From Bacillota bacterium (GTDB lineage: Bacteria > Bacillota > Clostridia > Lachnospirales > Lachnospiraceae), in assembly GCA_023414875.1 (NCBI GenBank), contig JAEZMV010000006.1:124001-188000 (forward strand): DNA of 64,000 bases, given 5' to 3'. Below are positions 1 to 8,957 of the stretch, in pieces; position 1 is the stretch's first letter, and every line of letters starts with the position of its first letter. Both the position numbers and the translations under genes were made by a program. The notes beneath the pieces are model-generated. The model ran no database searches. It was given only the letters and a program-made list of their open reading frames with translations, and was not told the DNA's origin.

Positions 1-211
1 GGGAATTAACATTTTAGTTGATAACGGGATTGTGTATAAGAAAAGGGGATTAGGTATGTTCGTAGCAACGGGAGCTGTAGAAAAACTGCTTCATAAAAGA
101 AAGGAACAGTTTTATGACAGCTATATTACGGGATTAATCAACGAAGCGAAACGATTAAACCTGTCGGAAGGTGAAATAAAATCTATGATAGAAAGAGGGT
201 TCAAACAATGA
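1..211 (+). CDS. GntR-family (YtrA-type) transcriptional regulator, C-terminal part
   Basis: An open frame runs in from the left edge (codons in phase with position 2) and stops at TGA 209-211. The visible 69 codons begin in the wing of a winged helix (LVDNGIVYKKRGLGMFVATG), a pattern typical of GntR regulators, followed by a short helical tail as in the small YtrA subfamily, which lacks a ligand domain. Its stop overlaps the ATG of the ABC ATPase gene by 4 bases (ATGA), so the two are translationally coupled; YtrA-type regulators usually control the ABC transporter encoded with them. The 5' half lies outside the window. Confidence 0.85.
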   Translation, partial: GINILVDNGIVYKKRGLGMFVATGAVEKLLHKRKEQFYDSYITGLINEAKRLNLSEGEIKSMIERGFKQ

Positions 212-1056
212 ATGGCATAGAGATAAAAAATATAGCAAAGAATTATGGTACTGTCTGTGCTCTGGATCAGATTAATTTGCATTTTGAGGAGAATAAAATC
301 TATGGGCTCCTTGGAAGAAACGGTGCCGGTAAATCTACACTTCTAAATATTATTTCAAATCGAATCTTCGCAACCAGTGGCGAGGTTCTAATCGATGGTG
401 AAACCGCTACCGAGAATGACCGGGCTCTCGGTAAGTTATATTTGATGAGTGAAAAGACCTATTATCCTGAAAAAATGAAAATTAAAGATATATTTCAATG
501 GACGAAATGCTTTTATCCGGATTTCGATCCGGAATATGCTAAAAAGCTTGCTGAGAGCTTCGATCTTAACCTGAATAAAACCGTCAGATCCCTTTCAACC
601 GGTTATACCTCCATTTTTAAATTAATAATAGCGCTCTCTGTCAATGTACCTTACCTACTGCTTGATGAGCCTGTTTTGGGATTGGATGCGAATCATAGAG
701 ACTTATTCTATCGCATCTTAATTGAAAAATTCAGTGAAAGACCCTGTACCATAATCATTTCCACTCATTTAATCGAAGAGGTTTCCAATGTAATAGAGGA
801 TATTGTGATCATTAAAAAGGGGAAAATATTAAAGAATGAATCCTGTGAGGAACTACTATCCAAAGGTTATACGGTATCGGGCACCGCTGCTTCAGTAGAC
901 GCTTATATCAAAGGGAAGAATGTGATTGGTACTGATACCCTTGGTGGGCTTAAAATCGCTTATCTGCTTGAACAGGCAGCACCTAATCTACCTACGGATC
1001 TGGAGATATCAAAACTAGATTTACAGAAGCTGTTTATCCAGCTTACAAATTCATAA
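208..1056 (+). CDS. ABC transporter ATP-binding protein (YtrB-like)
   Basis: 282-residue ABC ATPase, the length usual for exporter-type single-domain subunits of YtrA-regulated operons. The Walker A loop GRNGAGKS is at residues 36-43, Walker B is LLLDEP followed by VLGLD, and the switch histidine is in STHLIEE. The ABC signature is degenerate (LSTGY in place of LSGGQ), which is common in this branch. It starts inside the stop of the GntR gene and is followed 14 bp later, behind a GGGAGG site, by a membrane protein that is its likely permease. The substrate cannot be read from sequence; relatives are linked to cell-envelope stress or antimicrobial export. Confidence 0.9.
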   Translation: MNGIEIKNIAKNYGTVCALDQINLHFEENKIYGLLGRNGAGKSTLLNIISNRIFATSGEVLIDGETATENDRALGKLYLMSEKTYYPEKMKIKDIFQWTKCFYPDFDPEYAKKLAESFDLNLNKTVRSLSTGYTSIFKLIIALSVNVPYLLLDEPVLGLDANHRDLFYRILIEKFSERPCTIIISTHLIEEVSNVIEDIVIIKKGKILKNESCEELLSKGYTVSGTAASVDAYIKGKNVIGTDTLGGLKIAYLLEQAAPNLPTDLEISKLDLQKLFIQLTNS

Positions 1057-1070
1057 GGGAGGATTCATAC

Positions 1071-1877
1071 ATGAATATCAAAGCAGCTTATCGTTATCAA
1101 CTAGACGATCATAAAAAAGCAATTATTACCTATTATATTATCCTACTGGCTATCTATATCTTACTGATTTCCAGTATTTCCATCTCCGTCTCAAGTACCG
1201 AGACAATAACTTATACCGACAGTAGCTCTGATCAGATCAGCATCCCTGTAAACTCCACGGATTACAATATGATTAGTGGTATGGAATTGGCTACCGTAAT
1301 CTTTCTTTTTATAGTCGGATTAGATTCTTTTAAAGAAGTATTTGGTATGCTATTACAAAACGGCATTTCCAGAAGGACCTTGTTCGCCAGCCGCTGCTTA
1401 ACCACGGTTTCGATTGCTCTGATCATGTCAGTGATTGATAAAATTATTTTACTTGTTTTAAAATCCATATCCTTAATCACAAATGAGAACTTGTTTGTAA
1501 AATCGCTTTATGAACAGTCTTATCGCAACAACATCGAAGGAATCGGTTCATTCTTATTTCATATTGAAAGTTTTATTTTTAATATCCTACTATATTTATT
1601 CGTTATAACGCTTGGTTATTTCATACGATTAGTCTATTACCGCGTAAGCAAACCCGTTAGGATTACCATAAGCATAACTATACCAACTGTATCATTTATT
1701 CTTCTTCCAATGATTGATGAATACGTCACAAAGGGAAAAATCTATAGAGCTTTCTCGGATTTTATCCATTTTAGTTTCGGTCATCCGTTGAATGCAATTA
1801 TAAGTTTTGCTATCGGAGCCACTATCTTTTGCTCCCTCAGCTGGTTGGTAATAAGAAGGGTTTCGATAAAAGAATAG
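1071..1877 (+). CDS. ABC transporter permease, hydrophobic membrane protein
   Basis: 268 residues with about six hydrophobic segments: a first helix near residues 17-38, an extracytoplasmic stretch rich in Ser and Thr near residues 40-70, then helices in pairs to the C-terminus. No recognised family motif is visible, but the position directly after the ATPase, the good RBS (GGGAGG) and the topology suit the permease partner. It is the last gene of the unit; a long dyad follows at 1913-1958. Confidence 0.75.
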   Translation: MNIKAAYRYQLDDHKKAIITYYIILLAIYILLISSISISVSSTETITYTDSSSDQISIPVNSTDYNMISGMELATVIFLFIVGLDSFKEVFGMLLQNGISRRTLFASRCLTTVSIALIMSVIDKIILLVLKSISLITNENLFVKSLYEQSYRNNIEGIGSFLFHIESFIFNILLYLFVITLGYFIRLVYYRVSKPVRITISITIPTVSFILLPMIDEYVTKGKIYRAFSDFIHFSFGHPLNAIISFAIGATIFCSLSWLVIRRVSIKE

Positions 1878-1912
1878 CTTTTGTTAAAATAATAAATAAC
1901 GGAACATATTTT

Positions 1913-1958
1913 ACCCCTATCCTAGACAGTATAATAGTAAACTGTTTATGATAGGGGT
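1913..1958 (+). terminator. Long imperfect hairpin after the ABC operon
   Basis: ACCCCTATC at 1913-1921 pairs with GATAGGGGT at 1950-1958, with further pairing inside (ACAGT with ACTGT). It lies 36 bp after the permease stop and is followed by TTATTG, a weak T-tract. The most likely role is transcription termination of the GntR-ABC operon. Confidence 0.5.
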
Positions 1959-2163
1959 TTATTGTGAATTAAAAGGCAAATTCACACAGAATATGATAAT
2001 ATTCCTAATCAGTACCGAGGACTTGACTTATTTATGATTCTGGTATATGTTGTGATATGAAATAATGATGAAAGTATGATACATATGCTTTGGCTTTCAC
2101 CTTTTCAGCAGGTTCCAAAATAGCATAGGTTATGCCGCCGGCAGCGGCGAAATGGAGGAAATT

Positions 2164-3618
2164 ATGGGAAAGCAGAATTTAACCTTATTGACTGATTTTT
2201 ATGAACTAACAATGATGCAAGGTTATTTTAATAATAAAAATAATGAGACGGTTATCTTTGATGTATTTTACCGCGAAAACCCAAGCGGAAGCGGTTATGC
2301 CATCTGTGCCGGATTAGAGCAGGTTATAGATTATGTTAAAGCATTGTGCTTTACGGAGGAGGACATTGAATACCTTCGCTCCTTAAAAGTCTTTGGAGAA
2401 GAATTTCTTTCCTATCTAAAAGAATTTCGTTTTACCGGAGATATTTATGCTATTCCGGAGGGTACTGTAGTATTTCCAATGGAACCCTTGGTTAAGGTAA
2501 TCGCACCCATCATGGAAGCCCAGTTAGTCGAGACTGCACTGCTTAATATTATTAACCATCAAAGCCTGATTGCAACCAAGGCTTCCCGTGTTGTATATGC
2601 CGCAAGTGGACAACCCGTTATGGAGTTCGGTTTACGCAGGGCACAGGGTCCGGATGCCGGGACTTTAGGTGCAAGGGCGGCTGTAATCGGAGGTTGTATC
2701 GGCACCAGTAATGTCCTATCAGCGAAATTATATGATTTACCTGCCTTAGGTACACATGCCCATAGTTGGATTATGAGCTTTGACGATGAACTTTCTGCGT
2801 TCCGTAAGTATGCAGAACTTTACCCTCATAATACCACCCTGCTAGTAGATACGTATGATACACTTCGTTCGGGTGTACCCAATGCCATCAAGGTGTTTGA
2901 ATATCTGCGTGATCAGGGAAAAATGCCGCATAAATACGGTATCCGTCTTGATAGTGGCGACTTGGCTTACTTATCTAAGAAAGCCAGAAAGATGATGGAT
3001 GCAGCCGGTTTCCCGGAAGCAACCATAACTGCTTCCAGTGATTTAGATGAATATTTAATTGATTCCTTAATAACTCAGGGTGCAAAAATCGATTCCTGGG
3101 GTGTGGGCACAAAGTTAATAACCTCAAGGGATTGTCCTGCCTTTGGAGGTGTTTATAAATTAGCTGCTATAGGCAGAAACGGTACCTTTATGCCTAAGAT
3201 AAAGCTTTCTGAAAATCAATGGAAGATAACGAATCCGGGAAATAAAAAGATTTACCGGGTATATGAAAAAGAGAGCGGAAAAGTAAAAGCTGATCTGATC
3301 ACTCTGGCAGACGAGGAATACTCCTCCGATAAGCCACTGCTGCTTTTTGACCCTCTTGCCACCTGGAAAAAGACTCTACTCGAACCAAACAGCTATACCC
3401 TCAGAGAGCTTTTGGTACCTGTTTTCCTCTCCGGCAAATGTGTTTATACCTCCCCCCCCGTAATGCATATCCGTGAATATTGCCTGAAGGAGCAGGATTC
3501 ACTTTGGGATGAGACTAGACGTCTGATAAACCCCCATATTGTATATGTGGATTTATCAGTCAAGCTGTATCGAATGAAAACAGAATTATTAGACAGCTTA
3601 ACCGAGTTCTCTAAATAA
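2164..3618 (+). CDS. pncB: Nicotinate phosphoribosyltransferase
   Basis: 484 residues, normal for the long NAPRTase form. It converts nicotinate plus PRPP to nicotinate mononucleotide (with ATP), the first step of NAD salvage in the cytoplasm. The N-terminal LLTDFYELTMMQGYF is diagnostic; the THAHSW active-site segment is at residues 197-202, followed by the RLDSGDL loop, ASSDLDEYLI and FGGVYKLAA phosphate-binding segments. The start is placed at ATG 2164, because the upstream in-frame ATG at 2152 would include the GGAGG ribosome binding site (2155-2159). It appears to be a single-gene unit, followed by the repeat pair at 3691-3959. Confidence 0.95.
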   Translation: MGKQNLTLLTDFYELTMMQGYFNNKNNETVIFDVFYRENPSGSGYAICAGLEQVIDYVKALCFTEEDIEYLRSLKVFGEEFLSYLKEFRFTGDIYAIPEGTVVFPMEPLVKVIAPIMEAQLVETALLNIINHQSLIATKASRVVYAASGQPVMEFGLRRAQGPDAGTLGARAAVIGGCIGTSNVLSAKLYDLPALGTHAHSWIMSFDDELSAFRKYAELYPHNTTLLVDTYDTLRSGVPNAIKVFEYLRDQGKMPHKYGIRLDSGDLAYLSKKARKMMDAAGFPEATITASSDLDEYLIDSLITQGAKIDSWGVGTKLITSRDCPAFGGVYKLAAIGRNGTFMPKIKLSENQWKITNPGNKKIYRVYEKESGKVKADLITLADEEYSSDKPLLLFDPLATWKKTLLEPNSYTLRELLVPVFLSGKCVYTSPPVMHIREYCLKEQDSLWDETRRLINPHIVYVDLSVKLYRMKTELLDSLTEFSK

Positions 3619-3690
3619 TTTCTCACTACTAATTTCACCTAATTTCTACAAATTTATAGTTATTTTTTCACCAAAATATGATATACTCGT

Positions 3691-3816
3691 GATAAGCGAG
3701 GGACGTAATATGAATACTATCCTGGAAGCTGCTTTTTGCTTCCGAGGAGAGTATGAATATTACGGCATAAGCAACGCGGGCGAGAAACGCTAGTTTCGCG
3801 CTCCGAGCTTATCACG
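3691..3816 (+). repeat. Structured repeat, copy 1 (126 bp)
   Basis: First of two tandem copies with a 143-bp period. Outer ends GATAAGC and GCTTATC are complementary. Inside is a long interrupted stem (GTAATATGAATACT pairing toward GAGTATGAATATTAC, capped by GGAAGC / GCTTCC) and a second hairpin (GAAACG / GTTTC). The copies differ at only two positions that I can see. It could be a structured RNA in the leader of the next gene or an interspersed palindromic element. I do not recognise a named family. Confidence 0.8.
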
Positions 3817-3833
3817 AATCAATAACCTCAAAC

Positions 3834-3959
3834 GATAAGCGAGGGACGTAATATGAATACTATCCTGGAAGCTGTTTTTTGCTTCCGAGGAGAGTATGAA
3901 TATTACGGCATAAGCAACGCGGGCGAGAAACGTTAGTTTCGCGCTCCGAGCTTATCACG
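3834..3959 (+). repeat. Structured repeat, copy 2 (126 bp)
   Basis: Second copy, ending 44 bp before the start of the VanY-like gene. Differences from copy 1 are one base in the T-rich loop (GTTTTTT for GCTTTTT) and one in the small hairpin (CGTTAG for CGCTAG); both sit in or beside loops, so the stems are kept. The flanks after each copy are also similar (AATCAATA). Confidence 0.8.
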
Positions 3960-4003
3960 AATCAATACCTGTATTGTTTTTTATGTGCGAAAGGAGAAAA
4001 ACT

Positions 4004-5314
4004 TTGAATAAAAAGCAGCTAATCATTATTACACTCTCTTTCATCGCAGTCATCTTAGTCAGCGGTGTTATCTTTACATCAACGACCCGCGCCCGTGCCA
4101 ACAATAAAGACTCGGAGCAGGCATATAATGAATCTTCCGGTGGTAATCTAGACGATAATTGTGGTGATGATTTTACATATACTCCACCTACTCCTGTAAG
4201 TCCGGAAGATATAAATCCAGTCGTAACTGATTTCCCTGTGGATGAAGATGATTTGAACGTCCTTCCTACAACCTTGATGGATCTGGATCCGACAAGTATT
4301 ACCGTCTTTATAAACAAAGAATACACCCTTCCGAAAGATTATAGACCTGAGAATCTAGTGACTCCAGACGTTGATTTTAATATAACTTATAATGATGAGC
4401 GAACCTTAATGAGACCAGAAGCTGCAGAGGCTTTAGAAAAACTTTTTGCCGCAGCTGAGGAAGATGGTTACATATTATCCGGTATATCAGGATTTCGTTC
4501 ATATGATCGACAATATAAAATTTTTACTTCTAATATTGCAACAAAAGGGAAAGACTATACCTTAAGGTATTCAGCTGTTCCGGGCACCAGCGAGCACCAG
4601 ACCGGTTTGGCGATTGATATATCAACCAAAACCTTGAATTATAAGCTGTCTACCCAATTTGCCAATTCTTTGGAAGGTATTTGGGTGGAAGAAAACGCTT
4701 ATCGTTTTGGTTATATCGTAAGATACCCTCTCGGAAAAGCAGAAGTTACAGGGTATGCATATGAGCCTTGGCATATTCGCTATGTTGGCAAAGAGCTTGC
4801 TTATTATCTTTACACCAATGAACTAACTTTAGATGAATACTATAATTATACTCCAAGCCCTGACTTTGATTTTGAGGCTTTGTATGCAGATCTAATTAAC
4901 TATAAACCGCCTACAAATTCCGTTATACCCACGGGAGGTGCAGACGTAGTCATAGGTGAAAACGGAGAGATTATCGAAGGTGAAGTAGGCGAGAGTGTAG
5001 ATCCAATCGATAACGACGATGAAGTGGATAAAGACGGCTCTGGAGACTCCGAAGAAACAACGAAAGCTCCGACACCTACCGTTACCGTTTCCCCAGTTCC
5101 ATCAGAGGCACCTGAGGAGGAAGATGAATTCGATGACGGTACAGGCCCTAATGATGAAGCCGGTGGTGTTACAGACCCTACTGATGAAACTGGTGGTGTT
5201 ACAGACACTTATACTCCCACCCCTACGGAAGGAGTTATCCCGAGTGAGGATGGAGCATCCGGCGAGATTACTCCTACCCCTACTCCATCAAGTACTACCG
5301 ACTCAGATCAATAA
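4004..5314 (+). CDS. Secreted/membrane-anchored D-alanyl-D-alanine carboxypeptidase (VanY family)
   Basis: 436 residues from a TTG start at 4004, chosen because AAGGAG (3991-3996) sits 7 bases upstream; an earlier in-frame TTG at 3974 has no RBS. A signal-anchor helix (residues about 5-20) leads to a Zn peptidase domain with the SxHxxGxAxD motif (S196, H198, D205) and EPWH (H257), the VanY/M15B zinc ligands, so it should trim the terminal D-Ala of peptidoglycan stem peptides outside the membrane. The last 130 residues are an acidic, Thr/Pro-rich repetitive tail (TPTPT and GGVTDPTDETGG units), probably a wall-spanning linker with no known domain. Confidence 0.9.
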   Translation: MNKKQLIIITLSFIAVILVSGVIFTSTTRARANNKDSEQAYNESSGGNLDDNCGDDFTYTPPTPVSPEDINPVVTDFPVDEDDLNVLPTTLMDLDPTSITVFINKEYTLPKDYRPENLVTPDVDFNITYNDERTLMRPEAAEALEKLFAAAEEDGYILSGISGFRSYDRQYKIFTSNIATKGKDYTLRYSAVPGTSEHQTGLAIDISTKTLNYKLSTQFANSLEGIWVEENAYRFGYIVRYPLGKAEVTGYAYEPWHIRYVGKELAYYLYTNELTLDEYYNYTPSPDFDFEALYADLINYKPPTNSVIPTGGADVVIGENGEIIEGEVGESVDPIDNDDEVDKDGSGDSEETTKAPTPTVTVSPVPSEAPEEEDEFDDGTGPNDEAGGVTDPTDETGGVTDTYTPTPTEGVIPSEDGASGEITPTPTPSSTTDSDQ

Positions 5315-5413
5315 ATTAAATTTTTAGCAGCACGGCTAACACCATGAACATAAACATAAATTAGATAAGAGTAGCAAAATTTAATATATTCACGATTTTA
5401 CAGGAGGATTTTT

Positions 5414-6142
5414 ATGCGACTGATTATTGCACTTATGTTTTTACTGATATTCTTTATCATCAGTATCCCCCTATACTTAATTGAGTTTATTATAGGGAGG
5501 TTCAATCACCGGGCTATGGTGGCAAGCTCTCAGGCAATCGTTGTCGGAGCCTTCCGTATCATACTCTTGATCAGCGGAGTAAAACGCACCGTAATCGGTC
5601 GTGAAAATGTTCCTAAGAATGAACCTATTCTTTACATCGCTAATCATAGAAGCTATTTTGATGTACCTGTAGCATATTCCTCCATCCCTACTCTGACCGG
5701 CTTTATGGCAAAAAAAGAAATTGCTAAAGTTCCGTTCCTTAGCTACTGGATGCGTTTTTTACAATGTTTGTTCCTTGACCGGGATGATATTAAGCAAGGT
5801 TTAAAAACGATTCTAAAAGGAATTGAACAGATAAAAGCAGGTTATTCTATTTTTATAGCTCCGGAAGGGACTCGCAGTCAGGGAACTGAAATGCTCCCCT
5901 TTAAGGAAGGAAGCTTTAAGATAGCAGAGAAGACCGGCTGTGCAATTATTCCTGTATCAATTTCTAATACGGATGAAGCATTTGAAAAGCATTTCCCTTG
6001 GATTCATTCTACCCATGTTATCATTGAATATGGGAAGCCAATATATCCTAAGGAATTAACTAAGGAGCAGCAGAAATTCTTAGGTTCTTATGTACAGGGA
6101 ATTATCCGCGAAACTTTAGCAAAAAACGCTTCCCTTATTTAA
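5414..6142 (+). CDS. plsC: 1-acyl-sn-glycerol-3-phosphate acyltransferase
   Basis: 242 residues, typical for PlsC. It acylates lysophosphatidic acid to phosphatidic acid at the inner face of the membrane. An N-terminal hydrophobic helix (residues 2-24) is followed by the catalytic NHxxxxD box (H78, D83) and the substrate-binding PEGTRS (residues 150-155) and PVSI motifs. The start ATG has a GGAGG 8 bases upstream. It is followed after 130 bp by an unrelated small membrane protein. Confidence 0.92.
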   Translation: MRLIIALMFLLIFFIISIPLYLIEFIIGRFNHRAMVASSQAIVVGAFRIILLISGVKRTVIGRENVPKNEPILYIANHRSYFDVPVAYSSIPTLTGFMAKKEIAKVPFLSYWMRFLQCLFLDRDDIKQGLKTILKGIEQIKAGYSIFIAPEGTRSQGTEMLPFKEGSFKIAEKTGCAIIPVSISNTDEAFEKHFPWIHSTHVIIEYGKPIYPKELTKEQQKFLGSYVQGIIRETLAKNASLI

Positions 6143-6274
6143 TTTTGTCGAAAGGATAATTATATTATTTTAAACTTAGCTATTTATTTTTTAATTAAAA
6201 GATGATACAATAAACGTTGCCCCTATTGGGAACAAGCATAAGAAACAGTAAACTTTTGAGGAGGTACATATCTC

Positions 6275-6733
6275 ATGGAATGGTACGTAATAGTATTAAT
6301 TGTGGTGGCTGTCATTATAGTAGCTGCTTTTATAGCTTTAATGATAGTAGGAAGAAAACTTCAAAAACGGCAGGAAGAATCGCAGTCTCAGATGCAAGCC
6401 TCCTCGCAGACAGTTTCCATCCTCGTTATTGATAAAAAGAAGTTAAAAATGAAGGATGCAAACCTGCCTAAGATGGTACTCGACCAGACACCTAGATATT
6501 TACGCGGTTCCAAGGTACCGATTGTTAAAGCAAAGATAGGACCGAAGGTTATGTCCCTTGTATGTGATGCTAAGGTCTTCGATATTATCCCTATTAAAAA
6601 GGAAGTAAAAGCTGTTATCAGCGGTATTTATATCATGGATGTAAAGGGTTTAAGAGGTAACTTAGAACCTAAAAAAGAAAAGAAAAATCTCTTTAAGAGA
6701 ATTTCAGGACGTTTTAAAAAAGATAACAAGTAA
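6275..6733 (+). CDS. Hypothetical protein with one N-terminal membrane helix
   Basis: 152 residues: an N-terminal hydrophobic helix (about 3-25, rich in Val/Ile/Ala), a Gln/Glu/Ser-rich linker, then a soluble, Lys-rich domain of about 100 residues with regular beta-strand-like segments and a very basic C-terminus (KKEKKNLFKRISGRFKKD). The RBS GAGGAGG is present. I do not recognise the family. The topology suggests a cytoplasmic domain tethered to the membrane. A clear terminator follows, so it is probably transcribed alone. Confidence 0.8.
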   Translation: MEWYVIVLIVVAVIIVAAFIALMIVGRKLQKRQEESQSQMQASSQTVSILVIDKKKLKMKDANLPKMVLDQTPRYLRGSKVPIVKAKIGPKVMSLVCDAKVFDIIPIKKEVKAVISGIYIMDVKGLRGNLEPKKEKKNLFKRISGRFKKDNK

Positions 6734-6741
6734 ATTATATT

Positions 6742-6790
6742 CCTCTTACCTTCATGGCATAATTGTGATCAAAGGTAAGAGGTTTTATTA
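6742..6790 (+). terminator. Rho-independent terminator
   Basis: CCTCTTACCTT (6742-6752) pairs perfectly with AAGGTAAGAGG (6772-6782), followed by TTTTATTA. It ends the small membrane protein gene. Confidence 0.9.
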
Positions 6791-6857
6791 TACCAGATGG
6801 AGTTTAAATCTCCTAATATGAGATCCTCTCTAATCAAGATCAAGAAAGGAAGGCTAC

Positions 6858-8108
6858 ATGAAAAAGAAAAATCTGATTATATTGTTTATTACCTGCCTCC
6901 TGTCACTTTGTGCACTCACCGGTTTATTGGTGTATGCCTTTAGTTTACAAGCACGTAAGGATATACAGAATAACAAGGATGGTCAAAACACGAATACTAT
7001 CACCGAGGTTCCTGACCAGGAAGATGACTCAGTTGATATTGCCCCTACAGGAACAGCAGATGCTATTGAAGACCAAAATCCAACACCTATAGTAGCACCT
7101 TCTGTATCTCCCACTCCGGCTGTGGAAGCTCCGGAGCTAACGGATCAGAACAGCTCTGAACCTATCATTTTAGCCTTTGCCGGTGATGTTAATTTCGATG
7201 AAGACTCTTATCCTGTTGCGAAATACGATTCTGAGAACAAAGGAATTCTGGGGTGTCTCTCTGCGGATCTGGTAGAAGAGATGAACTCCGCCGATATCAT
7301 GATGCTTAATAACGAGTTTGCATACAGTACCAGAGGTACTGAGGCCCCCGATAAGCAATATACCTTCCGTGCCAATCCTGAACGTGTTGGTATCCTGGGT
7401 GAAATGGGCGTTGATATCGTCTCATTAGCCAATAACCATTCCCTAGACTTTGGCCCTGAGGCGCTTGAAGATACCTTCGATACCCTCGATAATGCAAAAA
7501 TTGATTATGTCGGTGCCGGCGAAAACCTAGATCGTGCAAAAGCTCCCGTCTATTATACCATTGGTAGTAAGAAAATAGCCTTCGTTGCTGCTTCTCGTGT
7601 GGTACCCGTAATGGAGTGGTATGCTACTGATTCAAAGCTTGGTGTGATTGGAACTTATGATCCCACCCTTATACTCGGGTCAATTGAAGAAGCTAAAGCC
7701 AATAGCGATTTTGTCGTTATTTTCGTTCATTGGGGTGTGGAACGTGAAAATTACCCTGTAGATTACCAACGTACTATGGCAAAACAGTACATTGATGCTG
7801 GAGCCGATGCGGTAGTTGGCTGCCACCCTCATGTATTGCAGGGCTTTGAATTTTATAACGGAAAACCAATCGCATATAGTTTGGGCAATTTCTGGTTTAA
7901 TAGAACCAAAAGAGAGACCGGTCTTCTCAAACTATATATCGATCCGGATGGAACGATAAGAACGCAGCTGCTTCCAGCCATGGGTGAAAACACCTTTACC
8001 TCTATTATAACAAAGGAAGAGGATAGGAATAAATATTTTGACTTCATGCGGGAGATCTCTTATAACGTTAACATAGATGAGAATGGATTTATCACTGAGG
8101 CGCAGTAA
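6858..8108 (+). CDS. CapA/PgsA-family metallophosphatase-fold protein
   Basis: 416 residues. An N-terminal membrane anchor (residues 5-27) is followed by an Asp/Thr/Pro-rich linker and then the CapA domain: AGDVNF, NNEFA, LANNHSLDFG, VHWGVE, GCHPHVLQG and YSLGNFWF, which are the metal-ligand blocks of the CapA branch of calcineurin-like phosphatases. CapA proteins act in poly-gamma-glutamate capsule synthesis, but stand-alone copies like this one, without capB/capC beside it, have no settled role. RBS AAGGAAGG precedes the ATG. It is convergent with the DUF1934 gene. Confidence 0.88.
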   Translation: MKKKNLIILFITCLLSLCALTGLLVYAFSLQARKDIQNNKDGQNTNTITEVPDQEDDSVDIAPTGTADAIEDQNPTPIVAPSVSPTPAVEAPELTDQNSSEPIILAFAGDVNFDEDSYPVAKYDSENKGILGCLSADLVEEMNSADIMMLNNEFAYSTRGTEAPDKQYTFRANPERVGILGEMGVDIVSLANNHSLDFGPEALEDTFDTLDNAKIDYVGAGENLDRAKAPVYYTIGSKKIAFVAASRVVPVMEWYATDSKLGVIGTYDPTLILGSIEEAKANSDFVVIFVHWGVERENYPVDYQRTMAKQYIDAGADAVVGCHPHVLQGFEFYNGKPIAYSLGNFWFNRTKRETGLLKLYIDPDGTIRTQLLPAMGENTFTSIITKEEDRNKYFDFMREISYNVNIDENGFITEAQ

Positions 8109-8135
8109 TTTAAGTTTATTAATCCAATAACTATT

Positions 8136-8220
8136 AAAAAATAACACCCCGAACGAAATACGGCAACCAAAAACGTCCTGTCGACGAATTTGATCCGGGT
8201 TCTGTCCGGGGTTATTTTTA
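8136..8220. terminator. Bidirectional terminator between convergent genes
   Basis: AAAAATAACACCCCG at the left and CGGGGTTATTTTT at the right form a stem with one extra base, with A-rich and T-rich flanks in both directions. The loop is long and contains further GC-rich pairing. It serves both the capA-like gene (plus) and the DUF1934 gene (minus). Confidence 0.75.
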
Positions 8221-8225
8221 ATTAA

Positions 8226-8645
8226 TTATTCTTTTGCATAAATGATAATATAGATTTTATTATTTGAAAGATGTTTTCCACTTTCCATAAGGGAGTATTC
8301 CATCGTTGCCTCTATTTTCTCCGCACTTTCGTCAACTTGAATTGATTTTGTCAAAATATCCAGGATAAAGTTTCCATAAGGCGTATTATATGCTGTTTGA
8401 GTGATCTCGTTCAAGTCGAAAATCATCTGAGAAAATTGAGTCCCATTTTTCGTTAATATAACCTGCTTCGGTGCAATTTTAATTGTACTTTTTATAACCG
8501 GCTGCTCCTCCGATAATCTTTCATCATATTGAATATAATGCCAGGCTTTCGTCAGGTGATAGCTTCCTGTCGCTGTTAAAACGACCGGCTCTTCTTCCAA
8601 ACCCTCCTGAACGCCTTTAATAGCGATTAAAATTTCCTTCGTCAT
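8226..8645 (-). CDS. DUF1934 / YwiB-family protein
   Basis: 139 residues. The start is ATG 8645, 6 bases after GGAGG; an upstream in-frame TTG would overlap that RBS. The sequence has the calycin-like beta-barrel pattern of DUF1934 (KGVQEG near the start, GSYHLTKAWHYIQYDE, a central LTKNGT, TPYGNFILDILTKSI, and a C-terminal EYSLMESGKHLSNNKI). Members are small cytoplasmic proteins found in nearly all Firmicutes; the biochemical role is not established, though ywiB sits beside argS in Bacillus. Confidence 0.85.
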   Translation of the reverse strand: MTKEILIAIKGVQEGLEEEPVVLTATGSYHLTKAWHYIQYDERLSEEQPVIKSTIKIAPKQVILTKNGTQFSQMIFDLNEITQTAYNTPYGNFILDILTKSIQVDESAEKIEATMEYSLMESGKHLSNNKIYIIIYAKE

Positions 8646-8957
8646 TTCTGCCTCCAAACATCTTGATTAACCTAGTCCTTTTCATTATTTTACTATGATG
8701 AAGCGTTATGTACAAGCCCTTTCCATCTTCCTTATGCCTTAAGCTTGGAGGCTTGGTTCTCGTATATCATAGCTTATATACTTTGATTCAGATTACGCCA
8801 AAACTCCTTATTAAAAAGCTTCTATTATCTAATTTCATATAAACTATAGCCGTACCAGAATAACCTCCCATTTTCTGGCAATAATTAGAATTACCTTGAT
8901 AACCATCAAGAAAATAATAAATTACCCATTTCTAAGAAAACAGTTAGGGAGGCAATC
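8646..8957. other. Intergenic region (312 bp), divergent promoters expected
   Basis: AT-rich gap between the divergent DUF1934 and spoIIR genes. It holds a small perfect dyad CTTGAT / ATCAAG near 8895-8911 just before spoIIR. I see no open reading frame with an RBS. A sporulation sigma-F type promoter would be expected for spoIIR, but I cannot place one confidently. Confidence 0.4.

Noticed and set aside
1981..2150. TTGACT near 2022 as a promoter of pncB
   Set aside because: No -10 element at an acceptable distance; the spacing and the match are both poor, so I did not annotate it.
4900..5327. Minus- and plus-strand open frames within the Thr-Pro-rich tail of the VanY-like gene
   Set aside because: They arise from the repetitive codons of the tail and are out of phase with the conserved gene; no RBS.
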